From NCBI GenBank assembly GCA_963666505.2, contig CAXXXL010000002.1, positions 384,311 through 448,310 of the forward strand: 64,000 bases of DNA, in the 5' to 3' direction. The stretch comes from JABGQS01 sp963666505 (lineage in GTDB: Bacteria; Bacillota; Clostridia; Christensenellales; SZUA-584). Shown here piece after piece: positions 1 through 8,750 of this stretch (position 1 is its first letter; each line of letters starts with the position of its first letter). Made by a program: the position numbers and the translations under genes. The notes beneath the pieces were generated by a model. The model ran no database searches and was not told where the DNA came from. It was given only the letters and a program-made list of their open reading frames with translations.

Positions 1-1059
1 GTAGAACAAGTCCTCTGGTTTGAACGAAGGACGCCTCACCTTAGCATCGAAGTTGAGTCCGCCTTTTCCAAGTCCGCCCATCTTTACAACTTCATACATA
101 GCAAGCGTTGAAACATAAAGGTCGGTCGGGAACTGGTCTGTGTCCCATCCCAGCAGCATATCGCCCTGGTTTGCGTCGATAGAGCCCAGCATGTCGTTTA
201 CTCTGGCCAGCCTCAAATCGTGCTGGAAAGTGTGTCCTGCCAGCGTAGCATGGTTTGCTTCTATGTTGAACTTAAAATCTTTATCAAGACCGTATGACTT
301 AAGATACGCTATTCCTGAAGCAACATCGAAATCATACTGATGCTTTGTAGGCTCTTTTGGCTTTGGTTCAATAAGGAACTGCCCGTCAAAACCGATTTCC
401 TTTGCGTAGTCAACAGCCATATGCATAAACCTTGCCATGTTGTCGTTCTCAAGTTTAAGGTCAGTGTTAAGAAGGGTTTCGTAACCTTCTCTGCCACCCC
501 AGAACACGTAGTTCTGTCCGCCAAGCTCTTTGGTTATCTCCATTGCTTTTTTGACCTGAGCTGCTGCATAAGCAAAAGAATCGGCGTTACAGCTTGTTGC
601 TGCACCGTGCATATACCTCGGGCTCCCGAACAGATTCGCCGTACCCCAAAGATTCTTTATACCGGTTTCGTCCATCTGCTGTTTTATTATCTTTACGATA
701 TGATCAAGATTCTTGTTCGTTTGTGCAAGCGTATCGCCTTCTGGTGCGATATCCCTGTCGTGAAAACAGAAATATTCAATGCCCATCTTCTGCATAAACT
801 CAAAGCCTGCATAAACCCTTGCTTCAGCTTTGTCCATATCCGAAAGACCCTGCCAAGGTCGCTGTGCCGTACCTACGCCAAACTGGTCACTGCCTTCGTT
901 GCAGAAAGTATGCCACCATGCAACAGCAAACTTTAGCTGCTGCTTCATAGTCTTGCCGCCCACCTTCTCGTCAGCATTATAATGCCTGAAGTAAAGGCCC
1001 GGCTTCATTTTTTCCTGTGTATATTCGAGTTTTTTAATACCCGGAAAATATTCTTTCAT
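1..1059 (-). CDS. xylA: xylose isomerase XylA (3' end beyond window)
   Basis: The frame is open to the left edge, giving the first 353 residues of a protein whose family is about 440 residues long. The start ATG at 1059 is preceded by an AGGAG ribosome site. Recognisable class II xylose isomerase features are the N-terminal KEYFPGI segment, CFHDRDIAPEG, the metal-ligand stretch FLIEPKPKEPTKHQYD, and NIEANHATLAGHTFQHDL. It interconverts D-xylose and D-xylulose in the cytoplasm, feeding the xylulokinase at 8751-10247. It is the most distal gene seen of the catabolic run. Nothing suggests damage. Confidence 0.96.
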   Translation of the reverse strand, partial: MKEYFPGIKKLEYTQEKMKPGLYFRHYNADEKVGGKTMKQQLKFAVAWWHTFCNEGSDQFGVGTAQRPWQGLSDMDKAEARVYAGFEFMQKMGIEYFCFHDRDIAPEGDTLAQTNKNLDHIVKIIKQQMDETGIKNLWGTANLFGSPRYMHGAATSCNADSFAYAAAQVKKAMEITKELGGQNYVFWGGREGYETLLNTDLKLENDNMARFMHMAVDYAKEIGFDGQFLIEPKPKEPTKHQYDFDVASGIAYLKSYGLDKDFKFNIEANHATLAGHTFQHDLRLARVNDMLGSIDANQGDMLLGWDTDQFPTDLYVSTLAMYEVVKMGGLGKGGLNFDAKVRRPSFKPEDLFY

Positions 1060-1112
1060 TTTAAATATCTCCTCTTTTTCTTCCTGAAAATCGCTGATAC
1101 AGGCACTGCAAA

Positions 1113-1139
1113 CTTCGCCTACTTCAATCACAGGCGAAG
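1113..1139. promoter_or_regulatory. stem-loop in the xylA leader
   Basis: A perfect 8-bp inverted repeat (CTTCGCCT / AGGCGAAG) with an 11-base loop lies about 54 bases upstream of the xylA start. No T-run follows on the minus strand, so it does not look like a standard terminator. It could be an mRNA-stabilising or processing stem between the epimerase gene and xylA. Confidence 0.35.
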
Positions 1140-1164
1140 CCGCAGCTATTAATCCGGTTTGTTT

Positions 1165-2010
1165 TTACAGCCCGCAGGATTTAAGATATGCAACGCTCTT
1201 TTGCAGCATTTCTGCCGTTCCGCCGATCTCCAGCGTTGAAGCGAGTATCTCTTTCCTGTCTTTGAGCACATCAACGACGCCTTTGATATCTATCACACCG
1301 TCGCCGAGCGCAATGGTAGAGAATCCGCATCCAAACTGCTTGCCACGTCTCTCAATATATTCTTCTCCAAGATCTTTCCAATGTACATGGAAAATCTTAT
1401 CCTTAAACACTCTTGCCATCTCTACCGGGTCTGTTCCACCCAGCCATGAGTTGCCGGTGTCAAGATTCACTCCGAGCGATTTTGGGTTACCGAGGCAGTC
1501 CATTACATCCTGAACACCCTTAATCGTGTCCGTAAACGGTCCGTGAGGCTCAAGAAGTATGTTTACTCCGAAATCCTCTGCCATCTGGCAGGGCACAACC
1601 AGTTTTTCCGCAATCGTGAATATGCTCTGGTCATAGCTTAAGTTCTTTGCCCACTCGGAATGCGGCTCGTTCTCTGTTGTAACGCAGTCTCTTATGCCGA
1701 TTGCCGCTGCGAATTTTATGCCCTTCATTATGCCCGCTGTCTGGAAAGCTGCCGGGTTGCTTGGTTCAAGCAGTGCGCCGTGTACACAAACAGTTGAAGG
1801 CGTTATGCCATACTTGTCAAACAGCCTTTTGGTTGCAAACGGGTCTCCGTCAAGGCTGACAGTAGCAGCAAGTCCTGCAGAGTCGAACATACTGCTTCCT
1901 TCGTGCACGTCCGTTATGTCAGCATGGGTAAAGCCCGCCTCTTTTGCAAGCTGCAGCTGCCTTTCAATGCCCGTGTACGGTTCTAGTGCTAAAAATACAC
2001 CAACCTCCAT
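1165..2010 (-). CDS. sugar phosphate isomerase/epimerase-like TIM barrel protein
   Basis: This 281-residue protein belongs to the xylose-isomerase-like TIM-barrel superfamily (AP endonuclease 2 fold). I chose the ATG at 2010 rather than the upstream in-frame start because AGGAGG lies just before it. Conserved features include the metal and substrate segments ILLEPHGPF, GVNLDTGNSW and IFHVHWKD. Members isomerise or epimerise free or phosphorylated ketoses or act on inositol derivatives. The exact substrate cannot be read from sequence. It sits between another epimerase and xylA, which implies a shared sugar-degradation operon. Confidence 0.85.
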   Translation of the reverse strand: MEVGVFLALEPYTGIERQLQLAKEAGFTHADITDVHEGSSMFDSAGLAATVSLDGDPFATKRLFDKYGITPSTVCVHGALLEPSNPAAFQTAGIMKGIKFAAAIGIRDCVTTENEPHSEWAKNLSYDQSIFTIAEKLVVPCQMAEDFGVNILLEPHGPFTDTIKGVQDVMDCLGNPKSLGVNLDTGNSWLGGTDPVEMARVFKDKIFHVHWKDLGEEYIERRGKQFGCGFSTIALGDGVIDIKGVVDVLKDRKEILASTLEIGGTAEMLQKSVAYLKSCGL

Positions 2011-2198
2011 TTTTCTTCCTCCTAATCGTTTTTTAGATAGATGCAGTGTGCTCCGCAGTGCATACAATTATCCCTGCAGTCCTTTTTACCTTCTTGTTTG
2101 CCGCATGCTTCTTCAGGTTCCCCCGCATCTTCTTTCTCAGGATCAATTTTTATGCCACGTTTCTTTTCTGCAGTCTTTTCCTCAGGCAAATCCAATTT

Positions 2199-3188
2199 TC
2201 AGTCAGCTTTCATAGCGGCGTCAAAAGCGCCAATATTCGGACTGATATTGATGTCTTTTGTAAACTCGCAAGCTTCGGTACCGCCTGCAATTCTTTCCAT
2301 GCCGCTGTCTTCCCACTCTATAGAGAGCGGTCCGTCATAGCCGATTTGGTTAAGCTCTCTTATTATCTCATTGAAATCGACATGACCTCTGCCCGGCGAG
2401 CGGAAGTTCCAGCCACGTCTTGTATCGCCAAACTCGATGTGCGAACCTAATATTCCGGTAAGTCCGTCAAGAGTAACCGCAGCATCTTTTATGTGTACGT
2501 GATATACCCTGTCTGGCAGTGCACGTATCATAAGATGCGGAGTTATTCCCTGCCACAACAGGTGGCTCGGGTCAAAGTTCATACCCAGTGTTTCTCTGTA
2601 ATCAAACGCTTCGAGCAGTTTTACAAACGTGTAGTAGTCAAAAGCTATCTCAGTCGGATGCACCTCAAGCGCAAACTTTATGCCGTATTTATCCATCTCG
2701 TCGAATATCGGCGTCCATGCCTGCACAACGTCCGCAAAACCCTTGTCTATCATCTCCTGGCTTGTCTGCGGAAATGAATACCATTTTGCCCATATTGGAG
2801 AGCCCATAAACCCTGTTATTACCTTTATACCAAGGTTATTAGCGGCTTTGATGGTGTCCATAGTATAATCTACAGCCCATTTCCTCATCGCCTCGTGGTC
2901 GTTTGCATACTTTGAAGGCGCAAATCCGTTGTGACGCTCGTCAAATTCGTCGCATACAAGCTGTCCGCAAAGGTGTGCGCTTATAGCCCAGGCCTTAAGC
3001 CCGTTCTTCTCAAGCTCTGCTTTGATGTTCTTTACATACTCCATATCATTTGCTGCTTTTGTAGAATCCACATGGTTGCCCCATGTTGCGAGTTCCAGAC
3101 CCTCATAGCCCATTTGCGCAGCAGTTTTACACATCTCGTCCATAGGCAGGTCTGCCCATTGTCCTGTAAATAGTGTTACCGGTCTCAT
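2199..3188 (-). CDS. sugar phosphate isomerase/epimerase-like TIM barrel protein
   Basis: This 329-residue protein has the same TIM-barrel superfamily as its neighbours but a distinct sequence. It starts at an ATG behind GGAGG. Visible active-site segments are FALEVHPTE, MNFDPSHLLWQG, RVYHVHIKDA and a late SIEWED, matching the acidic/His metal site of this family. The protein is longer than the 1165-2010 and 6763-7647 paralogues. It follows the Gfo/Idh/MocA gene by about 30 bases, a pairing common in inositol and unusual-sugar catabolic operons. Substrate unknown. Confidence 0.87.
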   Translation of the reverse strand: MRPVTLFTGQWADLPMDEMCKTAAQMGYEGLELATWGNHVDSTKAANDMEYVKNIKAELEKNGLKAWAISAHLCGQLVCDEFDERHNGFAPSKYANDHEAMRKWAVDYTMDTIKAANNLGIKVITGFMGSPIWAKWYSFPQTSQEMIDKGFADVVQAWTPIFDEMDKYGIKFALEVHPTEIAFDYYTFVKLLEAFDYRETLGMNFDPSHLLWQGITPHLMIRALPDRVYHVHIKDAAVTLDGLTGILGSHIEFGDTRRGWNFRSPGRGHVDFNEIIRELNQIGYDGPLSIEWEDSGMERIAGGTEACEFTKDINISPNIGAFDAAMKAD

Positions 3189-3218
3189 AATTAATACCTC
3201 CGCTTTATAAAATTGTTA

Positions 3219-4391
3219 TTAAAAGTCTACCCAAACGCTGCCTGCCTGCGAGCTGTCAACGCATTTATTAACAAACTTAACTCCGTCAAGGCCCATCTCG
3301 ACCGTCGGATATCCGTAAGACTCTTCATCCTTTTCGATACCGTCGGCTTTGTCATATATGGCATCCGCAAACGCAGAATAAATGTTGGCAAAAGCAGTGA
3401 ATAAGCCTTCAGGATGGCCTGCCGGCAGTCTGCTGAATGCTCCCGCAGCCTCGCCCACAGCGCCCGTTCCTCTCGAATATGTCATCGTCGAGCCGCCTTT
3501 TTTGGTGACTTTAAGATAATTGCAGTCTTCCTGTACGAACTCTATTGTTCCAAGAGTGCCGAATATCCTTGTACGCAGAGCATTGTCATTGCCTATTGCT
3601 ACCTGGCTTGCCCAAAGCGTACCCGTTGCGCCATTTTCATACTCCAGCAATACCTGCGAGTTGTCATCCAGAACACGTCCGGCAACCTTCTTGTCCATCT
3701 TTGCGCACAGCCTCTTCAGTTTCAGTCCGGTCATGTAATTGACCATATTCTCGGCATGCGTACCGATGTCTCCAAGACAGTTAGAGCGCCCCGAGCGCTT
3801 CGGGTCCGTTCTCCACTCGCCCTGTTTGCCAAGTTCTTCATCAGATTCAATGAGCCAGTCCTGAGCATACTCAGTCATTACCACCCGAACTTCGCCGATT
3901 TCTCCCTTTTGTATCATGTCTCTTGCCTGCTTTGCCATGACGTGTCCGGTATATGTATATGTTACGCAGAACAAACAGCCGTTCTTCTCTGTAAGCTCTT
4001 TTAACTCCTCGGCTTCTTCAACCTCGAAACAAAGCGGCTTGTCGCAGGAAACGTGTATGCCGTTCTCCAGAAAAACCTTTGCAACTGCGTAATGCATAAA
4101 GTTAGGAGTCACTATTACTACAAAATCTATTCCGTCTTCCCTAGCCGCTTCCTTTTTGGCCATTTCCTCAAACGTAGCATAAACACGCTCTTCACATACG
4201 CCAAGTTCCTTTGCGGTCTGAAGGCTGCCTTGCATATTTCTGGAAAAGCTTCCGGCAACCAGCTCCGCCTTGCCGTCAAGTGCGATAGAGCGTCTGTGGA
4301 CGTCCCCGATGAATGAGCCGGGTCCGCCGCCTACCATGCCGTATTTAAGCTTTGTCCTCACGCCGTCTGTCTTGCTTGCTGAAATACTCAT
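3219..4391 (-). CDS. Gfo/Idh/MocA family NAD(P)-dependent sugar oxidoreductase
   Basis: This 390-residue protein has an N-terminal Rossmann motif (GMVGGGPGSFIG, near residues 18-29). The family EKP-type motif appears as CDKPLCFEVEEAEEL near residue 115. The C-terminal domain carries the DIGTHAEN catalytic-helix signature, with the His expected in the active site. It probably oxidises or reduces a sugar or inositol hydroxyl with NAD(P). An AGGAGA site precedes ATG 4391. It lies between the cupin isomerase and an epimerase in one close-packed operon. Confidence 0.9.
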   Translation of the reverse strand: MSISASKTDGVRTKLKYGMVGGGPGSFIGDVHRRSIALDGKAELVAGSFSRNMQGSLQTAKELGVCEERVYATFEEMAKKEAAREDGIDFVVIVTPNFMHYAVAKVFLENGIHVSCDKPLCFEVEEAEELKELTEKNGCLFCVTYTYTGHVMAKQARDMIQKGEIGEVRVVMTEYAQDWLIESDEELGKQGEWRTDPKRSGRSNCLGDIGTHAENMVNYMTGLKLKRLCAKMDKKVAGRVLDDNSQVLLEYENGATGTLWASQVAIGNDNALRTRIFGTLGTIEFVQEDCNYLKVTKKGGSTMTYSRGTGAVGEAAGAFSRLPAGHPEGLFTAFANIYSAFADAIYDKADGIEKDEESYGYPTVEMGLDGVKFVNKCVDSSQAGSVWVDF

Positions 4392-4421
4392 AATAACATC
4401 TCCTTAATATTATATTTTCCG

Positions 4422-5645
4422 TTAATCTACAAACTTAGCTGCGTCCTCATTGTCCGGTCCAAAATGCTTTAGCAGAACAAGCTCAGAGCAGTCGCTGGTG
4501 TTTTTGATCGTAACGCCTTGCTTTGCAGCCTCGTGCGAAACATAGAATTCGTCCCTTGTCAGCTGTTCATAGCGTATGACCGCGGGCGTTTCTATCTTCT
4601 GGCCGTTGATCTCCCCCACACCCTTCATAGCGATAAAGCCGTACGCTGCCGCATCCTCAATCACCACCTGGCATCCCGGTGCAATTTCCAGTCTCTTTGC
4701 GCTGAATCTGTCGCTGCCGTAAGAGATCCACTCTTCGATATACCCCTTTTCCTTCATAGACTCAAGATCATCCACCAGAACCGGTTCATGATAATGTTTC
4801 TTTTTGAAATTCGGGTCTGTGTTGGCTTCCCAGTCAAGACAGTCGAGCAGATAATCAAGATCCCACTTCTTATCATCCGGTATAAACTTTACAAGAAGGT
4901 CTCTTTCAAAGAAATTATCCTGGATCATTGACTGCCAGAACAGCGAGCAGTCGCTTACCCACTGAGGCTCATACGTAACAAGCGAACCGGGTGCATGAAG
5001 TATACCTGCCGGAACGTCCCAGCCGGTGTTCAGCTTCAGCTTATATGCTGTTGCAAGCTCCAAAATGCCGTTGTCGCCGCCCCTGCCCCAGTCTGAAATG
5101 TAAGTTTTGAGCTGCTCTCTTGTTGTTTCAGGGTCCAGTCCGAAATAGGTATAGCCGCCAAGGTAATCGTAGTTGTTAAGCTCCGACGGGAAGAAATATG
5201 ATTCAGGCTTCGGCGTATCGCCCACAGCCTTTGCATGCTCTTCTCTCAGATGCACATGGTGAGGTATAGGAGTCTTGAAATCATAAAACTTTGCGAAAGA
5301 TTTTAACCCTCCCCATTTGTCCATAATGTCTTTTCCAAGAATCTCGTCTCCGGCCTCTTCAATAGCTTCTTTCAGCAGCAGTTTCTCGTGTCCTGAAGAA
5401 GTCTCCACTACCACGAAACTCAGCCCCTCGTTCTCATACGTTGTCGGCCCGTTATCCACCATACCCGTAGATGCCATCCAGCGCTCGGATATTCCGCCCC
5501 ACTGCGCTCCACGTGCATATATGTCTCTTACATCAAGCTTAAGCCTCCTGCCGGGCTGCAGGATAGTCCTGCCTACCCATGCCGGAGCCAGACGCAGTAC
5601 ACCATTATTCTTGCCAAGCTCGTCCAATATTTTATTCTTTACCAT
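4422..5645 (-). CDS. cupin-type sugar isomerase, mannose-6-phosphate isomerase-like
   Basis: This 407-residue protein resembles class I mannose-6-phosphate isomerases and related cupin enzymes. A metal-binding stretch (TPIPHHVHLREEHA, about residues 127-140) is followed by a second His region (GWDVPAGILHAPGS). Its N-terminus is unlike classical ManA, so a different aldose or ketose substrate is possible. It is about 20 bases from the dehydrogenase upstream and 30 from the oxidoreductase downstream, consistent with one transcript. Family assignment is firmer than function. Confidence 0.72.
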   Translation of the reverse strand: MVKNKILDELGKNNGVLRLAPAWVGRTILQPGRRLKLDVRDIYARGAQWGGISERWMASTGMVDNGPTTYENEGLSFVVVETSSGHEKLLLKEAIEEAGDEILGKDIMDKWGGLKSFAKFYDFKTPIPHHVHLREEHAKAVGDTPKPESYFFPSELNNYDYLGGYTYFGLDPETTREQLKTYISDWGRGGDNGILELATAYKLKLNTGWDVPAGILHAPGSLVTYEPQWVSDCSLFWQSMIQDNFFERDLLVKFIPDDKKWDLDYLLDCLDWEANTDPNFKKKHYHEPVLVDDLESMKEKGYIEEWISYGSDRFSAKRLEIAPGCQVVIEDAAAYGFIAMKGVGEINGQKIETPAVIRYEQLTRDEFYVSHEAAKQGVTIKNTSDCSELVLLKHFGPDNEDAAKFVD

Positions 5646-5667
5646 CAGGTTTCCTCCCTAATAGGGG

Positions 5668-6750
5668 CTATTTCTCAATAGAAATAATTCCTTTTAATTT
5701 GTCGCCTTTGCCCTCTTTCATAAACTTGATACCTTTTTCGGCATCGGCCAGGCTGAATTCGTGCGTGAATAGCTTGTCCGTGCTAATTATCCCGGACTTG
5801 AGCGCACCTATAGCCGTCGGCCATACAAGCGGAGCGAGCCATGCGAATTTGACCGTAATGTCACTCTGTATTGCGTTAAGCGCAGGGATATCGACTGTAT
5901 CTTCCTCTCCCGGCAGCCCGAAATAAACGACTGTTCCGGCAGCCGCCAGCACATCCAGCGCATCCTGCAGCGCTTTCTTCGAGCTTGTAGGAACAATTAC
6001 TCTATCGGCAAGCTTGCCGCCGTTTAATTCCTCTATCTTTGCTTTAATGTCGCTGACATAGTTCGGAGAGCTTTCGTCTTTAACGTTGATGATATAGTCA
6101 GCTCCGCATTCCTTGCCAACGCCGAGCGGATAATCCCTCGTGCCTACCAGTGCCACCTTGTCGGCTCCTCTTGCCTTGATAAGCTGAACCATCATTATGC
6201 CGATGGCTCCGGGGCCAAATACTACTACAAAATCGCCTATCTGCGGGTCTAGCTTCTTAACGCCGTAGCTGCCGCACGCAAGCGGTTCACATATAGCAGC
6301 TTCCTTATAGCTCATGCCCTCCGGCATATTGTAGATGTGCGTATATTTCATCACGACATACTCTGCAAACGCACCATTGTTGCCGACTCCCGGCACTGTC
6401 ATATAGTTACAAATATTGAAGTTGCCTTTTGCGCAGTCACTGCAGGCGTTACACTGCTGAACAGGGTTGCATATTACTCTGTCTCCTTGCGCAAAAAGTC
6501 CTTTAGACTTTGGTATGTCTCCGACTTCTACTATCTGCCCGGAGAATTCGTGCCCCAGAACCAGCGGACCCTTGCCGTCCTCAGTGCCCAGCGGGCTGTG
6601 TCCATAGTAATATGAAATATCGCTGCCGCAGATACCGCAGTACTTGACCTTGACGAGAACCTCGTCCGGCCCAATTTGCGGGATGTCTATCTCCTCGAAT
6701 TTCATTACATTGGCTTCATAAAAAACCTGAGCTTTCATTTTTCCCTTCAT
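5668..6750 (-). CDS. zinc-dependent medium-chain dehydrogenase (sorbitol/xylitol dehydrogenase-like)
   Basis: This 360-residue protein has all MDR hallmarks. The catalytic-zinc region is CGICGSD near residue 38, GHEFSG follows, and the structural-zinc cysteines are spaced C-x2-C-x2-C-x7-C (CNACSDC...C). The NAD-binding glycine motif is VVFGPGAIG. Start ATG 6750 has AGGAGG eight bases upstream. It likely oxidises a polyol such as xylitol or sorbitol, or another secondary alcohol, to the ketose that the operon's isomerases and XylB could process. Confidence 0.9.
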   Translation of the reverse strand: MKGKMKAQVFYEANVMKFEEIDIPQIGPDEVLVKVKYCGICGSDISYYYGHSPLGTEDGKGPLVLGHEFSGQIVEVGDIPKSKGLFAQGDRVICNPVQQCNACSDCAKGNFNICNYMTVPGVGNNGAFAEYVVMKYTHIYNMPEGMSYKEAAICEPLACGSYGVKKLDPQIGDFVVVFGPGAIGIMMVQLIKARGADKVALVGTRDYPLGVGKECGADYIINVKDESSPNYVSDIKAKIEELNGGKLADRVIVPTSSKKALQDALDVLAAAGTVVYFGLPGEEDTVDIPALNAIQSDITVKFAWLAPLVWPTAIGALKSGIISTDKLFTHEFSLADAEKGIKFMKEGKGDKLKGIISIEK

Positions 6751-6762
6751 GTTCTCTACCTC

Positions 6763-7647
6763 CTAAAACTTCTTGTTGATCTCGTCAACAAACGCCTTGC
6801 TCTGCGCCGTTACGTTCCATGCATCCGGCCATTCGCAAAGGTCTATAGCCCACCAGTCGCCTTTATATCCTGCATCCAGCAGCGCCGGTATAGCTTTGTC
6901 GAAATCAATACTGCCAAGTCCGAACGGAGCATGCGTGCTCGTGCCCGTCTCGTTGAGCGTTCCGTCAGAGTCAATAACGTGTACGAATCCGATCAAGCCT
7001 TTTGCCATCTCTATGTATTCAATCTCTCCGCCCGGAAGCGTCAACCCTTCTTCGATATGTCTTGCTCCGATAGCGCCCATATGTGCATGGCAAGTGTCCA
7101 GCAGCAGACTGAAATTCTTCTCGTTTACGTCTTTGACGACTTCAACAACGTTCTTTGGTTCGTTTATCATGAATCCCGGTTCAAATTCCCAAACAACATT
7201 GATGCCCTCTTTCGCAGCTATCTTAGCGCTCTTCTGAAACATCGTCTTGATTATATCCTTAGCGTCGCTGTACGACATTCCATCAGGCAGGACAGGCGGA
7301 GTTCCGCTGTCGATACGTATTGTATCCCATCCCATTTTCGCCATAAATTCCACACCCTGAGTATACAGCGCAAGCCACTCGTCATTCTGCTTTAAAGAGT
7401 CAACGCTCCATGTGTCAACAGCGTAGTCTGCTACTTCTAAACCATTATCAGCTAAAAGCTTCTTAAGCCCTGCTCTTTTCTCTTCTGTGTCGTAAAGTTC
7501 CGGATTCGCATGAGGCTTAAATCCGCCCATGCTTATGCCATCAAATCCAAGGTCATTGAGTCCTGCGCATAGTTCAGGAAGCATCATGGGTTTGTCGCCG
7601 TATTCTCCCATTATATATGCCCAACTTCCAACAGAAATCTTTTTCAT
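6763..7647 (-). CDS. sugar phosphate isomerase/epimerase-like TIM barrel protein
   Basis: This 294-residue xylose-isomerase-like TIM barrel is the third of the operon. Metal-site segments visible are VVWEFEPGFM, LLLDTCHAHMG, GFVHVIDSDG and a C-terminal AIDLCEWPDAW. It overlaps neither neighbour but lies 13 bases before the dehydrogenase, so it is probably co-transcribed. It is the first structural gene after the LacI regulator. The substrate is not predictable; inosose- or ketose-epimerase relatives are the closest guess. Confidence 0.86.
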   Translation of the reverse strand: MKKISVGSWAYIMGEYGDKPMMLPELCAGLNDLGFDGISMGGFKPHANPELYDTEEKRAGLKKLLADNGLEVADYAVDTWSVDSLKQNDEWLALYTQGVEFMAKMGWDTIRIDSGTPPVLPDGMSYSDAKDIIKTMFQKSAKIAAKEGINVVWEFEPGFMINEPKNVVEVVKDVNEKNFSLLLDTCHAHMGAIGARHIEEGLTLPGGEIEYIEMAKGLIGFVHVIDSDGTLNETGTSTHAPFGLGSIDFDKAIPALLDAGYKGDWWAIDLCEWPDAWNVTAQSKAFVDEINKKF

Positions 7648-7680
7648 AATGATAATCTCCTTTATATTTTATTAAAATGT

Positions 7681-8730
7681 TTATCTCTTCCCGATTTTGA
7701 CCGTTGATTCCCTTATGAGAATGCTCGGTTCAAGAACTATCGTTTCCGAAGACACCTTCTCTTCTTTGATAGCATCGCATAGCATTTTAACTCCAAGCTT
7801 GGCCATCTGCTTGATTGGCTGAACTACGCTGGTAAGCGACGGCGTTATCATCGCCGAAAGCTCATCATTGTCACAGCCCATAAGGAGTATGTCTTCCGGT
7901 ATTCCCACTCCATATTCCTTCAGCCTGCTCAGCACTCCGAAAGCAAACTCGTCAGAGCTTGCAAAAACAGCGTCGATAGAAGGGTTCACCAGAATGTTCG
8001 CACCGATGTTATACCCCTGCTGCATCTTGTCATATGTGTCATATTGTTTTGGCGCAATAAAGCAATTCTTATCGCTGCATTCGAGTCCCTTTTCGTTCAT
8101 GGCCTGTTTGAAAGCGTTTACCCTGAGACCGATCACTTCCGCTCCAAGCGGCTCGCTCACATAGCATATGTTCCGGGCGCCGACTTCATACAGATGGTTT
8201 ACGGCTATCCTTGCTATCTCAAGGTTGTCTACACCTATCCTGGTTACACCGTCCCCCGTGTCCGTACGTGAATCTATAAGGACTATAGGTATCCTGTGGC
8301 GCTCAAGCAGTTTGAACGATTTTTTCTCAAGCAAATCCGAGCAGCTCATAACACCGATCACATTGTGCTGGATCAGCGTTTCTATATACTGGCTTTCCAC
8401 CTCTGCGTTATAAAACGTATTGCACAGAAAAACCATATACCCCTGAAGCCGCATTGCCCTTTCGACTGCTTTGACAACTGCGCTGTAATAGTGCAGCGAA
8501 ACGTCTGGTACTATAAGCCCCACGATAGCGGACTTTCTGGTCTTGAGGCCCTTTGCCATGGCATTGGGAACATACCCAAGCTCATCGATAGCCGACAAGA
8601 CCTTTCTTCTTACGTTTTCAGATATCGGCGCCGTTCCGTTGATAACATGAGAAACGGTCGGCTGAGAAACCCCAACCTTCTTCGCCACATCTTTCATAGT
8701 TGGCTGTCTGATATTTATGTCTCCCCTCAA
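7681..8730 (-). CDS. LacI family transcriptional regulator
   Basis: The N-terminal helix-turn-helix is typical of LacI/GalR proteins (MKDVAKKVGVSQPTVSHVIN, then hinge GYVPNAMAKGL). A periplasmic-binding-protein-like effector domain follows (IVGLIVPDVS, DAVFASSDEFAFGVL). The start is unclear. TTG 8730 has no ribosome site. A strong GAGGGGAG is inside the reading frame just after it, and ATG 8697 is 23 bases from that site. A non-standard start between them is possible. It sits 20 bases after xylB and is the likely sensor for the operon, acting at the palindrome near 10310. Confidence 0.9.
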   Translation of the reverse strand: MRGDINIRQPTMKDVAKKVGVSQPTVSHVINGTAPISENVRRKVLSAIDELGYVPNAMAKGLKTRKSAIVGLIVPDVSLHYYSAVVKAVERAMRLQGYMVFLCNTFYNAEVESQYIETLIQHNVIGVMSCSDLLEKKSFKLLERHRIPIVLIDSRTDTGDGVTRIGVDNLEIARIAVNHLYEVGARNICYVSEPLGAEVIGLRVNAFKQAMNEKGLECSDKNCFIAPKQYDTYDKMQQGYNIGANILVNPSIDAVFASSDEFAFGVLSRLKEYGVGIPEDILLMGCDNDELSAMITPSLTSVVQPIKQMAKLGVKMLCDAIKEEKVSSETIVLEPSILIRESTVKIGKR

Positions 8731-8750
8731 ATGAATTTGCCGTAGTACAT

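Noticed and set aside
340..936. Plus-strand ORF of 198 residues over xylA
   Set aside because: It lies antisense within the clear xylose isomerase gene, with no ribosome site and Cys/Phe-rich composition typical of a shadow frame.
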